Below the pieces are notes generated by a model. It had not been told where the DNA came from. It did not search any database and saw only the letters and a program-made list of their open reading frames with translations. Both the position numbers and the translations under genes were made by a program. DNA of 64,000 nucleotides. It comes from Rhodoferax ferrireducens (GTDB lineage Bacteria; Pseudomonadota; Gammaproteobacteria; Burkholderiales; Burkholderiaceae_C). Below are positions 35,293 to 43,282 of this stretch, piece after piece. Each line of letters begins with the position of its first letter. Position 1 is the first letter of the stretch. The DNA lies in the NCBI RefSeq assembly GCF_003347515.1, contig NZ_QEII01000324.1, positions 186,001-250,000 on the forward strand, read 5' to 3'.

Positions 35293-36408
35293 TCAGGCAA
35301 ACACGCCCGCCGTGTCCTGCATCCGCATCGACACTTCACCCAGGTGGTGCAGGCTGTCGCCAAAGCTCATCTCCAGCTGGGTGAGCTTCTTGAAATAGTG
35401 GCTGACGATGTATTCGTCGGTCACGCCGATGCCGCCATGTAACTGCACCGCCTGCTGGCCGACAAAACGCATGGAATTGCCCAGCTGGTATTTGGCGCGA
35501 GCCATCGCGGCTCGGCGCTCAGGCGCCGGCGCGTTGAGTTTCAAACTGGCGTAGTAGCTCATGGAGCGGGCCAGTTCGAGTTGCATCTTCATATCGGCGG
35601 CGCGATGGCGCAAAGCCTGAAAGCTGCCGATGACCACGCCAAACTGTTTGCGGGTGTTGAGGTAGTCGGCGGTGACGGCCAGGGTCTTGTCCATCACGCC
35701 CACCGCTTCGGCGCAGGTGGCGGCAATGCCGATGTCCACCGCGTGTTCCAGCGCCGTCAATCCGTCCAGGGTGATCAGGGTGGCGGGCGCATCCTTCAAG
35801 ACGAGTTCCGCCGCCCGGCTGCCGTCCTGCGTGCCGTAGCCACGGGTGCTGACGCCGCTGGCCGTGCGCTCCACCAGGAACAAAGCCAGTTGGCCATTGA
35901 CCGTGGCCGGCACGATGAAGGCATCGGCCTGGTCACCGGCTGGAACTATGCTTTTTGTAGCTGTCAGCGCATATCCGACGGCGGCTGGAGTCGCTTTTGA
36001 CTCACAAATATCGAGCTGGTAGCGCGCCGGACGTTCCTGGTAGGCCAGCACCACCAGGGCCTCGCCGCTGGCAATCTTGGGCAGCCAGGCGGACTTGAGT
36101 GTTTCGGGGGCGTAGCCGCTCAGCACGCCACCGGCGATCAGGCTCTGGGCCAAGGGCTCCAGCACCAGGCCGCGCCCCAGTTCCTCCATGACCACCATGG
36201 CCTCGACCGGGCCCATGCCCATGCCGTCGTGGGCCTCCGGGACGTACAGGCCGCACAGGCCGAGTTCGGCCATCTCGTTAAAAGCCTCGCGGGAAAAACC
36301 ACCGGCTTTGACGGCGGCACGGCGGCGCTCGAAGCTGTAGCCCTTGTCCACCCACTTGCGCACCGCGTCACGCAGCTGTTCCTGGTCGTCAGAGAAATCA
36401 AAATCCAT
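35293..36408 (-). CDS. Acyl-CoA dehydrogenase, PimD-like small subunit
   Basis: About 371 residues of the FAD-dependent acyl-CoA dehydrogenase family. It has the C-terminal LHGGIGVTDEYIVSHYFKKL and the N-terminal MDFDFSDDQEQLRD. It follows a second dehydrogenase by 13 bases, as pimeloyl-CoA dehydrogenase pairs (PimC/PimD) do. The exact acyl substrate cannot be deduced. AAGGA precedes the ATG. Residues about 138-155 derive from repeat copy F. Confidence 0.82.
   Translation of the reverse strand: MDFDFSDDQEQLRDAVRKWVDKGYSFERRRAAVKAGGFSREAFNEMAELGLCGLYVPEAHDGMGMGPVEAMVVMEELGRGLVLEPLAQSLIAGGVLSGYAPETLKSAWLPKIASGEALVVLAYQERPARYQLDICESKATPAAVGYALTATKSIVPAGDQADAFIVPATVNGQLALFLVERTASGVSTRGYGTQDGSRAAELVLKDAPATLITLDGLTALEHAVDIGIAATCAEAVGVMDKTLAVTADYLNTRKQFGVVIGSFQALRHRAADMKMQLELARSMSYYASLKLNAPAPERRAAMARAKYQLGNSMRFVGQQAVQLHGGIGVTDEYIVSHYFKKLTQLEMSFGDSLHHLGEVSMRMQDTAGVFA
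35946..35999 (-). repeat. Dispersed repeat copy F (inside acyl-CoA dehydrogenase gene)
   Basis: The minus strand has ACTCCAGCCGCCGTCGGAT, ATGCGCTGACAGCTACAAAA and AGCATAG in order. It matches the core of copies A and B and preserves the reading frame. Confidence 0.6.
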
Positions 36409-36421
36409 GATGTGAGTCCTT

Positions 36422-37621
36422 TTAACCGAGTACGACTTGCGCCACGATATTGCGTTGCACTTCATTGCTGCCACCGTAAATCGTGGTCTTGCGCAGATTG
36501 AAGTAGGTGGAGGCCAGGGGCGCGCACCAGGCCGCGCCAATGGCGTCACCCTGCCAGCCCGCTTCCATCGCTTCATGAATGAGCGGCAGGGCGTACGGCC
36601 CGGCCGCCAGCATCATCAACTCGCTGTAGCGCTGCTGGATTTCGCTGCCGCGAATCTTCAGCAGGCCGGCAATGTCGAGCGATTGCTTGCCGGATTTTTC
36701 GGCGGCCAGCACGCGCAGCACCATCATCTCCAGCGCCACCACGTCCACTTCGAGCTTGGCGATTTCGTCACGGAAGCGGCTGGCGGCGGGGCCTCCCGTG
36801 GCGGGGTCGTAAACCCCCTCGGCCTTGGCAATGCGCTTGAGGCGTTCCAGCTCGCGTTTGGCGCGGTTCACGTCGGCAATATTGGTGCGTTCGTGGCTCA
36901 GCAAGTGCTTGGCGTAGGTCCAGCCCTTGTTCTCTTCGCCAATCAGGTTTTCCACCGGCACTTCGACGTTGTCAAAAAAGACTTCATTGACCTCGGCCTC
37001 GCCGTCCAGCAGCACGATGGGGCGCACGGTGACGCCGGGCGATGTCATGTCGATCAGCAGGAAGCTGATGCCGGTCTGCGGCTTGCCCTCGGTGCTGGTG
37101 CGCACCAGGCAAAAAATCCATTCACCGTACTGGCCGAGCGTGGTCCAGGTTTTCTGGCCATTGACGATGTAGTTGTTGCCCCGGCGCTCGGCCCGGGTTT
37201 TGACCGAGGCCAGGTCGGAGCCGGCGCCCGGCTCGCTGTAACCCTGGCTCCACCACACCTCGCCACTGGCGATGCCGGGCAAAAAGCGCTGCTGCTGTTC
37301 CGCATTACCAAAGGCCATGATCACCGGCGCCACCATCACCGGGCCAAAGGGCACCACGCGCGGCGCGCCGGCCAGGGCGCATTCTTCTTCAAACAGATGC
37401 TTCTGGATCGAGTTCCAGCCCGGGCCGCCGAATTCCTTGGGCCAGCCGTGGCCGAGCCAGCCTTTTTTGCCCAGAATTTTGGCCCAGCGCTGCATGTCGT
37501 CACGGCTCAGGCGCAGGGCGTTGTGCACCTTGTGCGAGATGTCGGCGGGCAGGTTCTCGCTCACCCAGGCGCGAATGTCTTCGCGAAACTTCTGTTCGTC
37601 AGGGGTAAATGCCAAATCCAT
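36422..37621 (-). CDS. Acyl-CoA dehydrogenase, PimC-like large subunit
   Basis: 399 residues. N-terminal MDLAFTPDEQKFREDIRAW, the central FAD-binding GYSEPGAGSDLASV and the C-terminal YGGSNEVQRNIVAQVVLG are those of the pimeloyl-CoA/long-chain dicarboxyl-CoA dehydrogenase large subunit. It is the first of two dehydrogenase genes, 13 bases apart. The two probably oxidise a CoA thioester as a heteromeric enzyme. The substrate is inferred only from family resemblance. Confidence 0.84.
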   Translation of the reverse strand: MDLAFTPDEQKFREDIRAWVSENLPADISHKVHNALRLSRDDMQRWAKILGKKGWLGHGWPKEFGGPGWNSIQKHLFEEECALAGAPRVVPFGPVMVAPVIMAFGNAEQQQRFLPGIASGEVWWSQGYSEPGAGSDLASVKTRAERRGNNYIVNGQKTWTTLGQYGEWIFCLVRTSTEGKPQTGISFLLIDMTSPGVTVRPIVLLDGEAEVNEVFFDNVEVPVENLIGEENKGWTYAKHLLSHERTNIADVNRAKRELERLKRIAKAEGVYDPATGGPAASRFRDEIAKLEVDVVALEMMVLRVLAAEKSGKQSLDIAGLLKIRGSEIQQRYSELMMLAAGPYALPLIHEAMEAGWQGDAIGAAWCAPLASTYFNLRKTTIYGGSNEVQRNIVAQVVLG

Positions 37622-37820
37622 AAAGCGGTCTCCAAATGAAGCGCATTTTTAGCACGATCGTTCGATGGTGTCTGTCCGGGGCGTGACACGCCCCTGCTGT
37701 CGGCATCAAATCACTACGAAAGATCAATGCAAACGGTCAAAGACCAGCGCAAAATGCTGCCAGCCCGGGGCCGCTGGCGTTGCCCCATTTCGACCGTTAA
37801 CCACACCCGAAGGGACTTTC

Positions 37821-39875
37821 ATGAGCCAGAACCCCAGCGCCCACATTCGCACTGTTGCCCTCGTCGGCCATGGTGCCGCCGGCAAAACCACCCTGATCGA
37901 GAGCTTGCTGGCCGCGGCCGGGGCCATCGATAGCCGGGGGGCGGTGGAAAAAGGCAACACCGTTTGCGACTTCGACCCGCTGGAGAAAGAGCTTGGCCAC
38001 TCGCTGCAATCCGCCTTGGTCAGTCTGCGCTGGGACGGCACCCACATCCACCTGATCGACACCCCCGGCTACCCCGACTTTGCCGGGCAGGCGATGGGCG
38101 CGCTGGCCGCGGCCGATACGGCGCTGGTCGTGATCAATGCCCAGACCGGCATCGAACTCATGACGGAGCACATGTTCACCCTGGCCGGCGAGCGCGGCCT
38201 GTGCCGCATGCTCGTCGTCAACAAGATCGATGCTGACAATGTCGACTTGCCGGCGCTGGTGGACGAGATCCGCGAACGCTTCGGCAAGCAATGCCTGCTG
38301 CTGGACTTGCCGGCGCTGCGGGGGAAAGAGGTGGTGGAAGTGCTCGGGCATGACAGCGGCGAGAGCGATTTTGCCTCGGTGGCCGCGGCGCACCGCAGCC
38401 TGATTGACCAGATCATCGAAGAAGACGACAGCCTGATGGCGCGCTACCTGGAAGAGGGCACTGACCCCGCCCAGGAGGAATTGCATGCGCCCTTCGAGCG
38501 GGCCTTGCGGGCCGGCCACCTGATCCCGATCCTGTTCGTCTCGTCCAGGACCGGCGCTGGCATTGCGCAATTGCTGGATGTCCTCGCCAAGCTGGCCCCC
38601 AGCCCGGCCGAGGGCAATCCGCCGGCGTTCTATCGGGGCGAGCCGGGACAGACGCCAGTGGCGTTTGAGGCACAACCCGACGCCGATTTGCACGTCCTGG
38701 CCCATGTGTTCAAGGTGGTGGTTGACCCCTTCATCGGCAAACTGGGCGTGTTCCGGGTGCATCAGGGAACGGTCAGAAAAGACGCCCAACTGTTCGTCGG
38801 ATCGTCCAAACGCGCCTTCAAGGTGGCCCACCTGTACCGCCTGCAAGGCAAGGACTATGTTGAAGTGCCCGCGCTGGTGCCGGGTGACATCGGGGCCGTG
38901 GCCAAGGTCGATGACATCGATTTCGACAGCGTGCTGCACGATTCCCACGACGAAGACCACATCCACCTCAAACCGATGGTGTTTCCCTTGCCGATGCACG
39001 GGCTGGCGGTGCAGCCACGGCGCAAGGGGGACGAGCAGCGCCTGTTCGAGATACTCCACAAGCTGGAGCTGGAAGATCCCTGCTTCAAGGTGGAGCGCCA
39101 TCCCGTGACCAACGAGACCGTGATCCGCGGCCTGGGCGAAACACATTTGCGCGCCAAGCTGTTGCGCATGCAACAGCAGTACAAACTGGAACTTGATACC
39201 AGCCCGCCGCAGATTGCCTACCGCGAGACCATCACCGCCGGCGCCGAGGGCCACTGTCGCCACAAAAAACAAAGCGGCGGCGCCGGCCAGTTTGGCGAGG
39301 TGATGTTGCGCGTCGAACCGCTGGAGCGCGGTGCGGGCATCGAGTTTGTGGACGTTGTCAAAGGCGGCGCCATCCCCGGGGTGTTTATGGCGGCGGTGGA
39401 AAAAGGGGTTCGTCTGGCATTGGCCGAAGGTGCGGTGGCGGGTTTTCCGCTGCACGACCTGCGCGTCACGGTCTATGACGGCAAGACCCATGCGGTGGAC
39501 GGCAAGGAGGTGGCCTTTATTGCCGCCGGGCGCAAGGCCACCCTCGATGCGGTACGCAAGGCCAGTCCGATCGTGCTGGAGCCGCTGGTCAACATCGAGG
39601 TGCTTGGCCCCGAGAACGCCATTGGCGACCTGACCGGTGATCTGGCTGCCAAGCGCGGCCACGTCACCGGCACGCAGCCGCGTCCGGCTGGCAGCGCTGC
39701 CATCAGTGGCCAGATCCCGCTGGCCGAACTCGGCGATTACCAGGGCCGCCTGAAGTCGCTGACGGGCGGCGTGGGGTCATATAGCATTGCGTTCTCGCAT
39801 TACGCTCAGGTTCCGGGCAACACGCAACAGCAGCTCGCCAGCGACTACAAAGCGGTCAATGTGGGTGTCGAGTAG
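37821..39875 (+). CDS. Elongation factor G-like translational GTPase (FusA2 paralogue)
   Basis: 684 residues. GTPase motifs are G1 GHGAAGKTT (16-24), G3 DTPGYPDF (80-87) and G4 NKID (134-137), followed by EF-G domains II-V. The length matches EF-G paralogues, and G1 ends GKTT as in the EF-G2 subgroup. Relatives are thought to lack full translocation activity. The ATG has GAAGGGA before it. It stands alone between the dehydrogenase pair and a peroxiredoxin. Confidence 0.85.
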   Translation: MSQNPSAHIRTVALVGHGAAGKTTLIESLLAAAGAIDSRGAVEKGNTVCDFDPLEKELGHSLQSALVSLRWDGTHIHLIDTPGYPDFAGQAMGALAAADTALVVINAQTGIELMTEHMFTLAGERGLCRMLVVNKIDADNVDLPALVDEIRERFGKQCLLLDLPALRGKEVVEVLGHDSGESDFASVAAAHRSLIDQIIEEDDSLMARYLEEGTDPAQEELHAPFERALRAGHLIPILFVSSRTGAGIAQLLDVLAKLAPSPAEGNPPAFYRGEPGQTPVAFEAQPDADLHVLAHVFKVVVDPFIGKLGVFRVHQGTVRKDAQLFVGSSKRAFKVAHLYRLQGKDYVEVPALVPGDIGAVAKVDDIDFDSVLHDSHDEDHIHLKPMVFPLPMHGLAVQPRRKGDEQRLFEILHKLELEDPCFKVERHPVTNETVIRGLGETHLRAKLLRMQQQYKLELDTSPPQIAYRETITAGAEGHCRHKKQSGGAGQFGEVMLRVEPLERGAGIEFVDVVKGGAIPGVFMAAVEKGVRLALAEGAVAGFPLHDLRVTVYDGKTHAVDGKEVAFIAAGRKATLDAVRKASPIVLEPLVNIEVLGPENAIGDLTGDLAAKRGHVTGTQPRPAGSAAISGQIPLAELGDYQGRLKSLTGGVGSYSIAFSHYAQVPGNTQQQLASDYKAVNVGVE

Positions 39876-39893
39876 GCTGCTTACTTATGAAAT

Positions 39894-40553
39894 TCAGCCC
39901 GGCTGCTTGACGATGCGCAGGTAGGGTTTGGGTGACTTCCAACCCTGAGGGAACAGGGCCTTGGCGTCCTCGTCGGACACGGAGCCGGCGATGATCACGT
40001 CCTCGCCCTGCTTCCAGTTCACCGGCGTGGCGACCTTGTATTTGGCCGTCATCTGCATCGAATCCAGCGCGCGCAGGATCTCGTCGAAGTTGCGCCCCGT
40101 CGTCATCGGGTAGGTCATCATCAGCTTGATTTTCTTGTCGGGGCCGATGACAAATACCGAGCGCACCGTGGCGTTGGTGGCTGCCGTACGACCCTCGGCC
40201 GTGCCAGTCTCCTCGGCGGGCAGCATGTTGTAGAGCTTGGCCACTTGCAAATCGGTGTCGCCAATCATCGGGTACTTCGGCAGATGGCCTTGTGTTTCCT
40301 CAATGTCCTTGGCCCAGCGCGTGTGGTTGTCGATCGGGTCGATGGACAGGCCGATCAGCTTGCAGTTGCGGCGCGTGAACTCGGGCTCAATCTTCGCCAT
40401 GTAGCCGAGCTCCGTGGTGCAGACCGGCGTGAAATCCTTCGGATGCGAGAACAGGATGGCCCAACCGTCTCCGATCCATGGGTGAAACTGGATCTTGCCC
40501 TGGGTGGTGTCGGCGGTGAAATCAGGGGCGGTGTCGTTGATGCGTAAAGACAT
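39894..40553 (-). CDS. 1-Cys peroxiredoxin (Prx6 subfamily)
   Basis: 219 residues. The peroxidatic cysteine is in PVCTTE (Cys45). The C-terminal half has no resolving cysteine at the family position, which fits 1-Cys Prx6-type enzymes; another Cys is in RNCKLIG. It reduces hydrogen peroxide and alkyl peroxides. It is divergent from the DUF2760-Hsp70 operon, sharing a 286-bp intergenic region. Confidence 0.9.
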   Translation of the reverse strand: MSLRINDTAPDFTADTTQGKIQFHPWIGDGWAILFSHPKDFTPVCTTELGYMAKIEPEFTRRNCKLIGLSIDPIDNHTRWAKDIEETQGHLPKYPMIGDTDLQVAKLYNMLPAEETGTAEGRTAATNATVRSVFVIGPDKKIKLMMTYPMTTGRNFDEILRALDSMQMTAKYKVATPVNWKQGEDVIIAGSVSDEDAKALFPQGWKSPKPYLRIVKQPG

Positions 40554-40774
40554 GATGACTCCTTTGGCGCCAGTGGTTTATTGGCGGCGCGCCCGGCGCT
40601 TTGGAACGCGGCCGCAAGAAAAATTCTAGCAGTTCGCCCGCTGCCGGTCGAGCGCCGGGTAAGCTACCATGAATCAGCTGTTTTGAACGCTTTTGAATGC
40701 TGAAACTGCTGTTTTGGACGCGCATTCGAATTTCTCAATACCCATCGGCATGAACTGCCGGATACTGCCGCATT

Positions 40775-40806
40775 TTTGTCGACATACGGGGCATAGCGCC
40801 CCATCT
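40775..40806 (+). promoter_or_regulatory. Candidate heat-shock (sigma-32-like) promoter of the DUF2760-Hsp70 operon
   Basis: CCCCATCT at 40799-40806 matches the sigma-32 -10 consensus CCCCATNT. The -35 at about 40775 has only TTG in common with CTTGAA, with 16 bases between. The position fits a transcript beginning near 40813, 27 bases before the start codon. It could be chance; only the -10 is convincing. Confidence 0.3.
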
Positions 40807-40821
40807 CCGGCTTAAAGCCGG
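40807..40821 (+). other. 15-base palindrome in the leader of the Hsp70 operon
   Basis: CCGGCTT-A-AAGCCGG is a perfect palindrome around one base, directly after the candidate -10 and 18 bases before the ATG. A second hairpin, GGGGC/GCCCC, lies upstream near 40788. Either may be an operator. Confidence 0.35.
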
Positions 40822-40839
40822 ACTCATCAGGAACAACAC

Positions 40840-41433
40840 ATGACTCAACCTACGAACAACACCAATACGCCCTTGCCAAAAATGCCGGAGCCTTCGTTTC
40901 TGCGCCGAATTCCGATTGCGTTCGGTGCCTTCATGCAGATTTTGAGCAATCCCGGATTTGCCGCCCGCGTTCATGGCTTGCAGCAAGGCCAGGCGGAGGC
41001 GCCAGCCCAGGCATCTGCGCCGGCAGCCGTCGCGCCAAGCCCTTTGCGAGAAGCCAACCAGGACGCCGCTCTGCAGCTCTTGGGCTTATTGCAGCGGGAA
41101 GCGCGTCTGATTGACTTCACCCAGGAGAATTTGGGCAGCTACTCCGACGCCGACATCGGCGGCGCGGCCCGCGTGGTGCATGAAGGCTGTTGCAAGGTGT
41201 TGCGCGAACACTTCACCATCACGCCGGTGCGCTCCGAGACCGAGGGCAGCCGCATCACCCTGGACGACGGATTCGATGCGCGTTTGATCCGCCTGACCGG
41301 CAATGTGGTCGGCCAGGCGCCGTTTCAAGGCAGTCTCAGTCATCGCGGCTGGCGCGCCAGCGAGGTGCGGCTGCCCCGGCTCGCCGAAAGCCATGACTTG
41401 ACCGTGTTGGCGCAGGCCGAGGTGGAGCTATGA
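40840..41433 (+). CDS. DUF2760 domain protein, first gene of the Hsp70 operon
   Basis: 197 residues. The region after about residue 65 (LQLLGLLQREARLIDFTQEN) is the DUF2760 domain, a family of unknown function often encoded beside Hsp70 genes. The N-terminal about 65 residues are Ala/Pro-rich and probably disordered. AGGA lies seven bases before the ATG, and the stop overlaps the Hsp70 start (ATGA). It is a candidate partner of the two Hsp70s. Confidence 0.8.
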   Translation: MTQPTNNTNTPLPKMPEPSFLRRIPIAFGAFMQILSNPGFAARVHGLQQGQAEAPAQASAPAAVAPSPLREANQDAALQLLGLLQREARLIDFTQENLGSYSDADIGGAARVVHEGCCKVLREHFTITPVRSETEGSRITLDDGFDARLIRLTGNVVGQAPFQGSLSHRGWRASEVRLPRLAESHDLTVLAQAEVEL

Positions 41434-43271
41434 GCGACGTCAAATTTTCCATCGGGATCGACCTGGGCACGACCCATTGCGCGCTGGCTTATGTCGACAT
41501 CAGCGCCAGCGACGGTGAAAAAACCAGTTATGGCGTGCTCGATATTCCCCAGTTGACGGCACCCGGCACCGTCGAGCCCTCTTCCTTGCTGCCGTCATTT
41601 TTGTACCTGCCGCATGCCGATGAACTGGCCGCTGGGGACCTGGCCCTGCCGTGGTCCAGCGATCAGGACTACGCCGTCGGCGAGTTCGCACGGGCGCGCG
41701 GCGCGCTGACGCCGATCCGCTTGGTGTCGAGTGCCAAGAGCTGGCTGTGTCACGCTGGTGTTGACCGGCGGGCGGCGATTCTGCCCAACGATGCCCCAGC
41801 GGAAGTGGCGCGGGTTTCGCCGCTGGAAGCCTCCACGCGTTATCTGGCGCACCTGCGTCAGGCCTGGGACGATGCCCATCCCGAGGCCCCGTTTGTGGAG
41901 CAGGACGTGACGGTCACCATTCCAGCATCGTTCGATCCGGCCGCGCGGGAACTGACAGCCGAAGCCGCCCGCGCCGCAGGTTATGCGTCATTGACTTTGC
42001 TGGAAGAACCGCAGGCCGCGCTGTACAACTGGATCCAGACCAGCGCGGGCCGCTGGCGCAAAGACGTCAAGCCGGGCGACATCATCCTGGTGATCGACGT
42101 CGGCGGCGGCACCAGCGACTTCTCGCTGATCGCGGTGCTGGAGCGCGACGGTAATCTGGAACTGCACCGGGTGGCAGTGGGCGACCATATCCTGCTCGGC
42201 GGCGACAACATGGACCTGACACTGGCCCATGTGGTGGCCCGTAAGCTGGCTGCCGAAGGCAAGCAACTCGATCCCTGGCAAATGCGGGCGCTCACCTATG
42301 CCTGCCGCGCCGCCAAGGAAAACCTGTTGACGGACTCCAGTCTTGCGACGCAGCCGATTGTGGTGCCCAGTCGCGGCTCGAAATTGATCGGCGGTTCGGT
42401 GCGAACCGAACTCACCCAGGATGAGGTGCGCACCACCATCCTGGAAGGCTTTTTCCCCGAGGTGGACGCCGCGATTCGCCCGACCAGCCGCACGCGCGGC
42501 GGCTTGACGCAACTGGGCTTGCCTTATGCGCAGGACGCTGGCGTGACCCGCCATCTGGCAGCGCTTTTGGGGCGTCAGGTGGGCGCGACCTCGGAGCTGG
42601 AAGGTTTTGCCGGTCAGATCGATGCGGACGCGAGCTTTCTCCATCCCACTGCCGTGTTGTTCAACGGTGGTGTTTTCAAATCCGACATCCTGGCCGAGCG
42701 CACGCTGAATACGCTCAATGGCTGGCTCGCGTCTGAAAATGCCGAGCCCGCCCGCATGCTTACCGGTGCCGACCTGGACCTGGCGGTGGCGCGCGGTGCC
42801 GCCTATTACGGCTACGTGCGGCGCGGCCAGGGCGTGCGCATCCGGGGCGGCACGGCGCGCGCTTATTACGTTGCAGTGGAGTCGTCGATGCCGGCGATTC
42901 CCGGCGTGGAACCGCCGGTCCAGGCCCTGTGCGTTGCACCTTTTGGCATGGAGGAGGGAACCGAGGCGGATCTGCAGATGCAGGAATTCGGCCTGATCGT
43001 GGGCGCGCCGGTGCATCTTCGCTTCTTCGGCTCGTCGGTACGCCGGCAAGACCAGATTGGTACCTTGCTCGACTTCTGGCAGCCGGACGAACTGCAGGAG
43101 TTGGGTGAAATCCAGGCCACCTTGCCCGCCGAAGGGCGGCAAGCGGGCGAGGTGGTGCAGGTCAAACTGCGCGCCATTGCCACCGAAACCGGCACACTGG
43201 AGCTGACCGCCGTGGCCACCAGCAGCGATGAACACTGGAAGGTCGAGTTCGACGTGCGCGACAACGGCTAG
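41430..43271 (+). CDS. Hsp70 family chaperone-like protein 1
   Basis: 613 residues. The ATPase domain has phosphate-1 IGIDLGTTHCALA, phosphate-2 VIDVGGGTSDFSLI and an adenosine region GGVFKSD. The C-terminal about 200 residues show no clear DnaK substrate-binding signature and there is no EEVD end, so it is a divergent Hsp70. It is coupled to the DUF2760 gene by ATGA and lies 12 bases before a second Hsp70. Its role is unknown. Confidence 0.85.
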   Translation: MSDVKFSIGIDLGTTHCALAYVDISASDGEKTSYGVLDIPQLTAPGTVEPSSLLPSFLYLPHADELAAGDLALPWSSDQDYAVGEFARARGALTPIRLVSSAKSWLCHAGVDRRAAILPNDAPAEVARVSPLEASTRYLAHLRQAWDDAHPEAPFVEQDVTVTIPASFDPAARELTAEAARAAGYASLTLLEEPQAALYNWIQTSAGRWRKDVKPGDIILVIDVGGGTSDFSLIAVLERDGNLELHRVAVGDHILLGGDNMDLTLAHVVARKLAAEGKQLDPWQMRALTYACRAAKENLLTDSSLATQPIVVPSRGSKLIGGSVRTELTQDEVRTTILEGFFPEVDAAIRPTSRTRGGLTQLGLPYAQDAGVTRHLAALLGRQVGATSELEGFAGQIDADASFLHPTAVLFNGGVFKSDILAERTLNTLNGWLASENAEPARMLTGADLDLAVARGAAYYGYVRRGQGVRIRGGTARAYYVAVESSMPAIPGVEPPVQALCVAPFGMEEGTEADLQMQEFGLIVGAPVHLRFFGSSVRRQDQIGTLLDFWQPDELQELGEIQATLPAEGRQAGEVVQVKLRAIATETGTLELTAVATSSDEHWKVEFDVRDNG

Positions 43272-43282
43272 AACGCGGATTG

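Noticed and set aside
37797..39662. Long antisense frame (621 codons) over the EF-G-like gene
   Set aside because: Same pattern as the ileS shadow; the sense strand has clear GTPase motifs.
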